5,206 nt of DNA, taken from assembly GCA_021545595.1 (NCBI GenBank), contig JAJRVG010000236.1, positions 1-5,206 on the forward strand, in the 5' to 3' direction. A model generated the notes under the pieces. The model searched no databases, was not told where the DNA came from, and saw only the letters and a program-made list of their open reading frames with translations. Source of the stretch: Zetaproteobacteria bacterium (lineage in GTDB: Bacteria; Pseudomonadota; Zetaproteobacteria; Mariprofundales; Mariprofundaceae). Made by a program: the position numbers and the translations under genes. Shown here piece by piece: positions 1 through 5,206 of this stretch (positions are counted from its first letter, which is position 1; each line of letters opens with the position of its first letter).

Positions 1-2676
1 CTGACACTCAGAGCACTGAATGACTGGGTAGTAAAGCTCATGCTGATGCCGGTTGAAGGGGTCACGGAAATTTTGTCCTACGGCGGTGAAACTCGTCAAT
101 ATCAGGTACGACTCAACCCTGAGAGACTGCTCTCTTATGGCCTGCATGTTGATGATGTTATTACTGCAATTGAAGCCAATAATCGCAATGCCGGTGGCTG
201 GTATCTCCCACAGGGAGATGAACAACTCGTGATTCGCGGCATCGGCTGGGTTCCGGGTGGTGAAAATGGCCTGCAGGCAATTGCTGCCATTCCAGTTAAA
301 ACGGCTGATGGCATATCCATTCGCGTGCGAGATGTGGCGAGCGTGGTGTTTGGTGGTGAAATTCGTCAGGGCGCAGTGACCATGACTGAACGTCTTGATG
401 ATGGAAGCATCAAACAGCTTGGAGAAGTCGTTGTTGGCATTGTTATGAAACGATTCGGGGCCAATACAAAAAACACCATTGATGATGTGAAATCCCGGCT
501 GGAGATAGTACAAAAGTCTATGCCGAAAGGTGTCACGATCCAGCCTTTCTATGATCAATCTGATTTGATTGATAAAGCGGTCTGGACGGTAGAGAAGGCA
601 CTGTTGGAAGCCTTTATTCTGATTATTATCATCCTGTTTCTGTTTCTGATGAATGTGCGTGCGGCCACGCTGGTGTTGCTCTCTGTTCCGATTTCAATTC
701 TGGCAGCACTGGCTGTGATGCAACACTATGGTATTTCTGCAAACCTGATGAGTCTGGGTGGACTGGCTATTGCCATCGGCATGATGGTTGATGGTTCTGT
801 GGTGATGGTGGAAAACATCTTTAAGCATCTGGAGCGAACACCAGAGGGGGATCATGACGTTGCCATGCGCATCATCAAAGCTTCGAAAGAGGTGGCTCGC
901 CCTGTTCTGTTTGCTGTACTTATCATTTTGTTGGTGTTCACCCCTCTGTTCTCGTTGGAGGGCGTGGAAGGCAAGATGTTTGCGCCGATGGCGCTATCTA
1001 TCTGCTTTGCCATGTTTGCATCGCTGCTCGTGGCAATTTTTGTCATGCCTGTGCTGGCAACTTATGTGTTTACCAAGGGTGTTGTTCACAGGGACAGTCC
1101 TATTTTGGCACCGATCGCCCGTATTTATCATGGACTGCTTGAACGTGCCCTTACAGCCCGTAAGAAAGTGATTGGCGGGGCAGCAGTGGCCTTTGTCGTA
1201 ACGCTTGCGACTGTTCCATTTCTTGGCACTGAATTTGTACCTGAACTGGAGGAGGGAACTCTGGCCATTCGTATTACGCTGGCACCATCCTCTTCATTGC
1301 TGTTTGCCAAAGGTGTAGGTGAAAAGCTGGAGAAGGTTCTAATCAACAGCTTTCCTGAGGTCACATACGTTTCAGCTCGAACAGGTCGTGCGGAAATCGG
1401 CGGTGATCCGGAACCTGTTTCCAATGTGGAGCTCTTCGTAGGCCTGTTACCAGTCTCAGAGTGGACGAGTGCGAGCAACCGAAAAGAGCTGCAAAATCTG
1501 ATGCGTGAAAAGATGGAGGTGGTGCCGGGAATCCTGGTCTCTTTCACTCAACCGATTGCCATGCGTGTTGATGAACTGTTATCCGGAGTGAAGGCTGCAC
1601 TGGCCATCAAACTTTTCGGGCCTGATCTGCAACTGCTGGCTGAAAAAGGTAAGGAAATTGAGACACTGGTCAAAACAGTGGAAGGCACGCGTGATGTGGC
1701 GATGGAACAGATTGAGGGCGAAGCACAGCTGGTCATTCGTCCGGACCGGAACAGACTGGATCGTTACGGTATTCCTGTAGATGACGTGATGACACTGGTT
1801 GCTGACGCCATTGGTGGTGCATCTGCCGGGCAGGTCATTCAGGGAAATGAGCGTTATGATATTTATGTGCGACTGGACAAAGATTATCGTAACAACTCTG
1901 AAACAATCGGAAGTCTTATTTTGCAAGCTCCGGGTGGGGCATGGGTTCGGCTTGAGGATGTGGCTTCTATCGGCGTGGAGCAAGGGCCGCCCATGATTAA
2001 ACGTGATGACGTGCAACGTCGGATTGTTATTCAGAGCAATGTTGAAGGGCGTGATATGGGCAGTCTTGTGGCGGAACTGGATCAGCGCATTCAAAGTGAG
2101 ATTGATCTTCCAACCGGTTATACGGTGGTGTTTGGGGGTCAGTTTGAGAATCAGCAACGGGCACAGGCCAGGTTGATGGTTGTCGTACCGCTATCTCTGC
2201 TGATGATTTTCCTGCTGCTCTATTTCATGTTCTATTCAGTCGGTCAGGCGGTACTGATTATGCTCAATGTACCGATGGCACTGATCGGTGGAATTCTGGC
2301 TCTGCTTATATCCGGCCAATATCTGTCCGTGCCATCAAGTATTGGCTTTATAGCCCTGTTTGGTGTGGCAGTCCTCAATGGCGTGGTACTGGTCGATGCG
2401 ATCAATCGGCACCTTGGTGATAGCAGTGACGTGAATGAAGGCATTCGTAATGGTGCTGAGAGTCGTTTAAGGCCTGTGCTGATGACTGCCATGATTGCAG
2501 GGCTTGGCCTTGTGCCACTGCTGCTGGCAACGGGTATCGGCTCAGAGATTCAGAGGCCACTGGCTACAGTGGTGGTCGGCGGACTTATCTCTTCCACCCT
2601 GCTGACGCTGTTTGTTCTGCCTTGCCTGTATGAGCGTTTCAGCGTTGTGCATATCTCAGATAAAAAAGGAGAATGA
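1..2676 (+). CDS. Heavy-metal efflux RND pump, CzcA/CusA family, 5'-truncated by the window
   Basis: Inner-membrane, proton-driven pump subunit of a tripartite heavy-metal exporter. The frame is open from base 1, before the first Met at 40, so 891 residues are visible. Aligning TM4 with CzcA/CusA implies about 140-145 residues are missing upstream (family length about 1,040). TM4 reads GGLAIAIGMMVDG...EN, with D264 and E271 in the expected proton-relay spacing. Ala258 replaces the first Asp of the CzcA DFG motif, as in CusA. The three CusA copper-binding Met positions appear to be Arg424, Asn475 and Glu525, and TM10 reads GVAVLNGVVLVD (Asn793), which is CzcA-like. The C-terminal GIGSEIQRP signature is present at about 846-853. 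Family membership is certain. The substrate is unresolved: the copper/silver Met site is absent, so a divalent metal is likelier (inference). Membrane-fusion and outer-membrane partners would be expected upstream. The TGA stop lies inside a palindrome. Confidence 0.95.
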   Translation: MTLRALNDWVVKLMLMPVEGVTEILSYGGETRQYQVRLNPERLLSYGLHVDDVITAIEANNRNAGGWYLPQGDEQLVIRGIGWVPGGENGLQAIAAIPVKTADGISIRVRDVASVVFGGEIRQGAVTMTERLDDGSIKQLGEVVVGIVMKRFGANTKNTIDDVKSRLEIVQKSMPKGVTIQPFYDQSDLIDKAVWTVEKALLEAFILIIIILFLFLMNVRAATLVLLSVPISILAALAVMQHYGISANLMSLGGLAIAIGMMVDGSVVMVENIFKHLERTPEGDHDVAMRIIKASKEVARPVLFAVLIILLVFTPLFSLEGVEGKMFAPMALSICFAMFASLLVAIFVMPVLATYVFTKGVVHRDSPILAPIARIYHGLLERALTARKKVIGGAAVAFVVTLATVPFLGTEFVPELEEGTLAIRITLAPSSSLLFAKGVGEKLEKVLINSFPEVTYVSARTGRAEIGGDPEPVSNVELFVGLLPVSEWTSASNRKELQNLMREKMEVVPGILVSFTQPIAMRVDELLSGVKAALAIKLFGPDLQLLAEKGKEIETLVKTVEGTRDVAMEQIEGEAQLVIRPDRNRLDRYGIPVDDVMTLVADAIGGASAGQVIQGNERYDIYVRLDKDYRNNSETIGSLILQAPGGAWVRLEDVASIGVEQGPPMIKRDDVQRRIVIQSNVEGRDMGSLVAELDQRIQSEIDLPTGYTVVFGGQFENQQRAQARLMVVVPLSLLMIFLLLYFMFYSVGQAVLIMLNVPMALIGGILALLISGQYLSVPSSIGFIALFGVAVLNGVVLVDAINRHLGDSSDVNEGIRNGAESRLRPVLMTAMIAGLGLVPLLLATGIGSEIQRPLATVVVGGLISSTLLTLFVLPCLYERFSVVHISDKKGE

Positions 2677-2691
2677 CATAAACTTATGTCA
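2674..2691. promoter_or_regulatory. Perfect 18-bp palindrome over the pump stop codon, possible operator
   Basis: TGACATAA-AC-TTATGTCA has two perfect 8-bp arms separated by 2 bp. The first arm contains the pump's TGA stop. It is AT-rich and not followed by a T-run, so it does not look like an intrinsic terminator. Its size and symmetry suit a dimeric regulator controlling the downstream CDF-like gene. The first six bases, TGACAT, also resemble a -35 box, with a poor TATCTG at 2697-2702 17 bp further on. The regulator is unknown. Confidence 0.4.
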
Positions 2692-2711
2692 GATGCTATC
2701 TGTGCCCTTGC

Positions 2712-2740
2712 TGTTGCAAGAGAGTTTATTTGGATATACT
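2712..2740 (+). promoter_or_regulatory. Weak sigma70-like promoter candidate upstream of the CDF-like gene
   Basis: TATACT at 2735-2740 is a good -10 match (5 of 6). The best -35 at 17-bp spacing is TGTTGC at 2712-2717, which is poor; TTGCAA at 2714-2719 is better but only 15 bp away. An alternative is TTGGCA at 2775-2780 with TATGGA at 2798-2803 (17-bp spacer). A start near 2747 would leave a leader of about 100 nt containing the hairpin at 2819-2861. Read-through from the pump gene would remove the need for any promoter here. Confidence 0.25.
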
Positions 2741-2818
2741 GGATGTGAAAATTATAAGCCATTAGAGCACGTTATTGGCAGACATAGTCATCACCATTAT
2801 GGAATGTACAAAATAGCA

Positions 2819-2861
2819 TAAGGAAGAACATCCATTTGATTAATCACGGATGCTTCCCTTA
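2819..2861 (+). promoter_or_regulatory. Imperfect leader hairpin covering the ATG of the CDF-like gene
   Basis: The left arm at 2819-2833 (TAAGGAAGAACATCC) pairs with the right arm at 2848-2861 (GGATGCTTCCCTTA). This gives 13 pairs, a 2-nt AA bulge and a single bulged C. The 14-nt loop contains the palindrome TGATTAATCA (2837-2846). The ATG at 2850 sits in the right arm, and the purine-rich AAGGAAG sits in the left arm. There is no trailing T-run, so it is not an ordinary terminator. It may modulate translation, or the real start may lie downstream; a role is inferred only from position. Confidence 0.4.
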
Positions 2862-3482
2862 CACGAGAGAATAGTGACAGATTGTAATTGTAATATAGAG
2901 ATCAAAAATAGAGCACAACGAGGAACATTAGTAATATTGTTGCTTATTAATGCGCTTATGTTTGTGGTGGAGTTCATTGCGGGGTGGATGGCCGATTCAA
3001 CCGCGTTAATTGCCGACTCGATGGACATGCTGGCCGATGCTCTGGTTTATAGTGTCAGCCTTTATGCCGTGGGGAAAAGCATGTATACCAAAATAGATGC
3101 TGCCCGATTGAGTGGCATGCTCCAGATTCTACTCGGGCTTGGTGTGGCTGCTGATATCATAAGGCGGTTTATGATAGGGAGCGAACCTGAACCCATGTAT
3201 ATGATCATGGTTGGGTTTTTGGCCCTCACTGCCAATGCCACCTGTCTGGCAATTATCGCCAGGCACCGGAAAGGGGAGGTTCACATGAGGGCAAGCTGGA
3301 TTTTCTCCAAGAATGATGTGATTGCCAACATTGGCGTGATTGTGAGTGGTGGCCTTGTGGCTTTGCTTGCCTCACCACTTCCTGATCTCGTCATCGGATT
3401 TGCTATCTCCATCATTGTCATGAAGGGTGGTATTTCCATTTTTCAGGATGCTGCTGCCGAAAAAGATCATTTACCTGAATGA
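2850..3482 (+). CDS. Short CDF-like cation transporter without the C-terminal cytoplasmic domain
   Basis: Probable inner-membrane exporter of divalent metal cations by proton antiport. The 210 residues are mostly hydrophobic, with about six membrane segments starting near residue 26. TM2 carries the CDF metal motif as DSMDMLAD (D59 and D63, preceded by D56). The TM5 region, SKNDVIANIGVIV, keeps D156, but the usual His/Asp four residues earlier is Phe152. Classical CDF proteins have about 300 residues; the cytoplasmic C-terminal domain is absent here. This matches a short 'cation transporter' subfamily with SRND-type TM5 motifs that I recall from metal islands. A CNC motif (C12, C14) precedes TM1. 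The start is uncertain: ATG 2850 lacks a well-spaced Shine-Dalgarno site and lies in a hairpin, whereas GTG 2874 follows GAGAGA. The neighbouring RND pump supports a metal-efflux role; the substrate is unknown. Confidence 0.85.
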   Translation: MLPLHERIVTDCNCNIEIKNRAQRGTLVILLLINALMFVVEFIAGWMADSTALIADSMDMLADALVYSVSLYAVGKSMYTKIDAARLSGMLQILLGLGVAADIIRRFMIGSEPEPMYMIMVGFLALTANATCLAIIARHRKGEVHMRASWIFSKNDVIANIGVIVSGGLVALLASPLPDLVIGFAISIIVMKGGISIFQDAAAEKDHLPE

Positions 3483-3569
3483 TTCATCATTTGCATCTGG
3501 CCAGACAACACAGGCAATCCGGAAATACGCTGAGCTCTTCGTTTGCCGTGGTCGTGGTATGATGGGGCT

Positions 3570-3799
3570 ATGAATACCATTGCCATCTATGCAAGCGCAG
3601 CCTTGGTGGAGATCGTGGACTGTTTCGCCTTTTGAGCCTGGCTGTGGCGGCGTACGGTGGCATTTATATTGTTAGTTCACTCATCTGGCTCTGGCTGGCC
3701 GAGGGAAAAATGCCGGACCGGTGAGATGCGCTTGGCGCAGCGATATGTCTGGTCGGCACCGGGATCATTCTATTCGCTCCAGGAGCGGTCGTTCAATAA
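3570..3799 (+). pseudogene. ynfA: Decayed ynfA-family (UPF0060) small membrane protein gene
   Basis: YnfA proteins are inner-membrane proteins of about 108 residues related to small multidrug-resistance transporters. From ATG 3570 the sequence reads MNTIAIYASAALVEIVDCFAF, then TGA (3633-3635), then AWLW, matching the family N-terminus in which EI.GCFAFWAWL is expected. The family C-terminal half resumes in another frame from about 3644: VAAYGGIYIVSSLIWLWLAE, then GKMPDR, TGA (3722-3724), DALGAAICLVGTGIILFAP, ending at TAA 3797. About 33 codons of the middle are lost near 3642-3649, with a frameshift. Both TGA codons stand at expected Trp positions, and Gly is Asp at 3618, so three lesions look like G-to-A changes. 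All intact genes here but the last end in TGA, so recoding is unlikely. No functional product is expected. The preceding 3483-3569 shows nothing I can assign. Confidence 0.85.
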
Positions 3800-3831
3800 C
3801 ACAAATCCTCCTATTTTACTCAGTTCCACGC

Positions 3832-3863
3832 TTGACTCCATACCATGATCATGGGTTTAGTAT
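3832..3863 (+). promoter_or_regulatory. MerR-type promoter/operator resembling the mer operon promoter
   Basis: The -35 box TTGACT (3832-3837) is followed by a spacer of 19-20 bp and a -10 such as TAGTAT (3858-3863). This over-long spacing is the hallmark of promoters that MerR-family activators untwist. The first 12 bases, TTGACTCCATAC, differ at one position from the Tn21/Tn501 mer promoter TTGACTCCGTAC as I remember it. The spacer holds an imperfect mer-like dyad, CCATAC-N5-TCATGG (3838-3854), and a perfect inner palindrome, CCATGATCATGG (3843-3854). Transcription would start near 3870, about 34 nt before the regulator's ATG, implying self-regulation and control of the downstream gene. Confidence 0.75.
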
Positions 3864-3892
3864 TGCGGCATGTTACAATAAAGTAAGGTTGC

Positions 3893-3897
3893 GGGAG
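3893..3897 (+). promoter_or_regulatory. Ribosome binding site that fixes the MerR-family start
   Basis: GGGAG lies 6 nt before ATG 3904. It selects this start over the in-frame upstream ATG at 3721, which would add 61 residues translated from the ynfA remnant and from the promoter itself. Confidence 0.8.
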
Positions 3898-3903
3898 ACG
3901 CAT

Positions 3904-4308
3904 ATGCAGAGGAAAACGATTGGTTGGGTCGCCAAAGAAGCGGGGGTGAATGCCCAAACCGTTCTCTATTACGAACGTCGTGGCTTGTTGCAAGCGTCCC
4001 CCCGCTCCGCGAATGGATATCGTATGTTTAACGATGCATCGGTAAGGCGCATTCGTTTCATCAAGCGTGCCCAGGAACTGGGTTTTACCCTGAAGCAAAT
4101 TATAGCCCTGCTCGCATTACAGGATGAGCAGGATGCAAGCTGTGCCGATGTAAGCGCGATGGCGGCGAACCACCTTGAAGAGATTGAAGCTAAAATTTAT
4201 GATCTTGAGCGAATGAGAAAGGCACTGGTTCCACTTGTGGAGGCATGCCCCAAAAAGGGTGCGCTAAAGGCTTGCCCGATTATGGATAGTCTGGAAGGAG
4301 TTGGCTGA
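3904..4308 (+). CDS. MerR-family metal-responsive transcriptional regulator
   Basis: Cytoplasmic dimeric DNA-binding protein of 134 residues; Tn501 MerR has 144. The N-terminal winged helix-turn-helix starts TIGWVAKEAGVNAQTVLYYE (5-24) and continues with RRGLL...NGYRMF (25-42) and the RFIKRAQELGF helix (51-61). A coiled-coil dimerisation helix spans roughly 82-113. Three Cys, C80, C115 and C124, align with C82, C117 and C126 of mercury-sensing MerR, and ACPKKGALKACPIMDSLEG mirrors MerR's C-terminal metal loop. The Cys at position 80 marks divalent-metal sensors; monovalent sensors such as CueR have Ser there. The nine-residue spacing of the last two Cys is shared with ZntR and PbrR, so Hg, Pb, Cd or Zn are all possible, with Hg favoured by loop and promoter similarity (inference). 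It is probably autoregulated from 3832-3863 and co-transcribed with the next gene, overlapping it by one base. Confidence 0.93.
   Translation: MQRKTIGWVAKEAGVNAQTVLYYERRGLLQASPRSANGYRMFNDASVRRIRFIKRAQELGFTLKQIIALLALQDEQDASCADVSAMAANHLEEIEAKIYDLERMRKALVPLVEACPKKGALKACPIMDSLEGVG
4295..4300 (+). promoter_or_regulatory. Shine-Dalgarno site for the outer-membrane protein, inside the regulator gene
   Basis: AAGGAG sits 7 nt before ATG 4308, within the last codons of the regulator. With the TGATG stop/start overlap it supports translational coupling and confirms the start of the downstream gene. Confidence 0.85.
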
Positions 4309-5204
4309 TGCTGCTTGCGTGGATCATTGTACTTGCTTCGGGGCTGTTCACATTTTCTGATGCTGCCACTGCTGGTCCTATTACGTTTAACAGCGCACTG
4401 CCTGTTTCTGAAGGCGTGGGCATCCTGCGAAGTCAGGTAAAGCTTATGCGAAAATCGGGAGATTCTACGGTTCAGAAGCGTGATATGACTGTTACTGCTG
4501 TTCCCGTTGTGCTGGCCTATGGTGTAAGCCCCAGGCTGGCTGTTTTCGGGGTACTCCCATATGTTAATAAACGTATGGATATCACAATGGGAGCAACACG
4601 CATTCACCGCAATGCACAGGGGTTGGGTGATGCCATGTTCTTTACCCGGTACACCGTGTATCAGGTGGACCGCCCTGGTGATACTTTTCGTATTGCTCCG
4701 TTTGCAGGTCTGAAGACGCCTACAGGCTCATACTCCAGACAGGATGCATTCGGCTTGCTGCCACGGCCGTTACAACCCGGCTCAGGTTCATGGGATCCAT
4801 TTGCGGGAATCACCATTACCCGCCAAACACTGGGTTGGGAATTTGATATAGCATCCAGTTACCAATTTAACACTGGGGCCTCAGGATTTGAATTTGGTGA
4901 TGAAGCCCGACTGGATGCCTCTTTCCAGTACCGGATATTCCCCCGCACGCTTGATGCCGGCGTGCCCGCCTTTGTCTATGCCGTACTGGAATCCAACCTG
5001 ATCCACAACGGTAAGAACAGGGTTGCAGGTGCGACAGATGAGAATAGTGGCGGACTGATATGGAATCTGGCACCAGGCCTGCAATATGTAACCAGCCGTT
5101 ACGTACTGGAGACTGCGGTACAGATTCCGACCGTACAACATTTGAACGGTTCGGCACTGGAAACAGACTGGGTCTGGTCTGCTGGCTTCCGTTGGAATTT
5201 TTAG
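4308..5204 (+). CDS. Outer-membrane beta-barrel protein, Phenol_MetA_deg-type putative transporter
   Basis: Predicted exported outer-membrane protein of 298 residues. It starts with a hydrophobic signal segment (about 2-17) and a plausible signal-peptidase site ATA|GP after residue 22; unusually, the n-region has no Lys or Arg. The mature part has alternating, aromatic-rich strands and ends in FRWNF, the terminal-Phe signature recognised by the outer-membrane assembly machinery. Blocks typical of the Phenol_MetA_deg 'transporter' family as I recall it are GLGD (105-108), GLKTPTG (134-140) and QPGSGSWDP (156-164). Family members are mostly annotated by domain only, with no agreed substrate. 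The mature protein has no Cys, so thiol-based metal binding is not expected. Coupling to a metal-sensing MerR protein suggests metal-inducible expression and perhaps a role in envelope permeability or efflux (inference). It lacks the long helical domain expected of a CzcC/TolC-type channel. The gene is complete; no terminator is visible before the window ends. Confidence 0.8.
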   Translation: MLLAWIIVLASGLFTFSDAATAGPITFNSALPVSEGVGILRSQVKLMRKSGDSTVQKRDMTVTAVPVVLAYGVSPRLAVFGVLPYVNKRMDITMGATRIHRNAQGLGDAMFFTRYTVYQVDRPGDTFRIAPFAGLKTPTGSYSRQDAFGLLPRPLQPGSGSWDPFAGITITRQTLGWEFDIASSYQFNTGASGFEFGDEARLDASFQYRIFPRTLDAGVPAFVYAVLESNLIHNGKNRVAGATDENSGGLIWNLAPGLQYVTSRYVLETAVQIPTVQHLNGSALETDWVWSAGFRWNF

Positions 5205-5206
5205 GA

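Noticed and set aside
1579..2157. 192-codon open frame on the minus strand within the pump gene
   Set aside because: It lies entirely inside a strongly supported RND gene and has no recognisable domain. It is a shadow of the coding strand.
1..2676. Naming the pump cusA with copper/silver specificity
   Set aside because: TM4 is CusA-like, but all three methionines of the copper pathway appear to be replaced.
2693..2821. Short + strand frame of 42 codons ending with a His-rich stretch (HSHHHYG)
   Set aside because: There is no Shine-Dalgarno site at a usable distance, the region is AT-rich intergenic sequence, and nothing resembles a known metallochaperone. Chance is the simplest explanation.
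3570..3799. Reading TGA as Trp so that ynfA would be functional
   Set aside because: Three intact genes in the window end with TGA, and the frameshift with deletion would still destroy the protein.
3657..3848. 63-codon + strand frame starting inside the ynfA remnant
   Set aside because: It is an out-of-frame reading of the pseudogene with no ribosome site and no recognisable product.
3881..3890. AAGTAAGGTT resembling the -10 portion of the mer promoter
   Set aside because: No -35 box lies at 17-20 bp upstream of it; the better-organised promoter is TTGACT 3832 with TAGTAT 3858.
3721..3903. 61-residue N-terminal extension of the MerR-family regulator from ATG 3721
   Set aside because: It would translate the ynfA remnant and the promoter, while ATG 3904 has GGGAG at 6 nt and gives the normal family length.
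4197..4607. 136-codon minus-strand frame with several Cys and His
   Set aside because: It spans the junction of two well-supported + strand genes and shows no family motif or start signal.

Overview
This is a compact heavy-metal efflux and metal-response island. Every gene lies on the + strand, and the window opens inside the first gene. The window suggests a Gram-negative proteobacterium: it encodes a tripartite-type RND pump, an outer-membrane beta-barrel with an export signal and terminal Phe, and good Shine-Dalgarno sites, and base composition is roughly balanced. A beta- or gammaproteobacterium fits best, but I cannot name a genus.

Layout. (1) 1-2676 is the 3' part of a CzcA/CusA-type heavy-metal RND pump; about 140-145 N-terminal residues lie upstream of the window. 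(2) 2677-2849 is an AT-rich gap. It holds an 18-bp palindrome over the pump's stop codon, a weak promoter candidate, and a long imperfect hairpin covering the annotated start of the next gene. (3) 2850-3482 is a short cation-diffusion-facilitator-like transporter without the usual cytoplasmic C-terminal domain. (4) 3483-3903 has no intact gene. It contains a decayed ynfA-family (UPF0060, SMR-like) pseudogene at 3570-3799, broken by an internal deletion with frameshift and by two TGA codons where the family has Trp. A promoter closely resembling the mercury-operon (MerR) promoter follows at 3832-3863. (5) 3904-4308 is a MerR-family metal sensor with the three Cys of the MerR/ZntR/PbrR divalent-metal site. 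(6) 4308-5204 is an outer-membrane beta-barrel 'transporter' of the Phenol_MetA_deg type. Its ATG overlaps the regulator's TGA by one base.

How the parts may work together (inference). The RND pump and the CDF-like carrier would export metal cations across the envelope and the inner membrane. The MerR-like protein probably senses a soft divalent metal and, through the mer-like promoter, controls its own gene and the outer-membrane protein as a two-gene operon. No merT, merP, merA or merC gene is visible, so this is not a classical mercury-resistance operon. The regulator/outer-membrane-protein pair is the least conventional part of the window.
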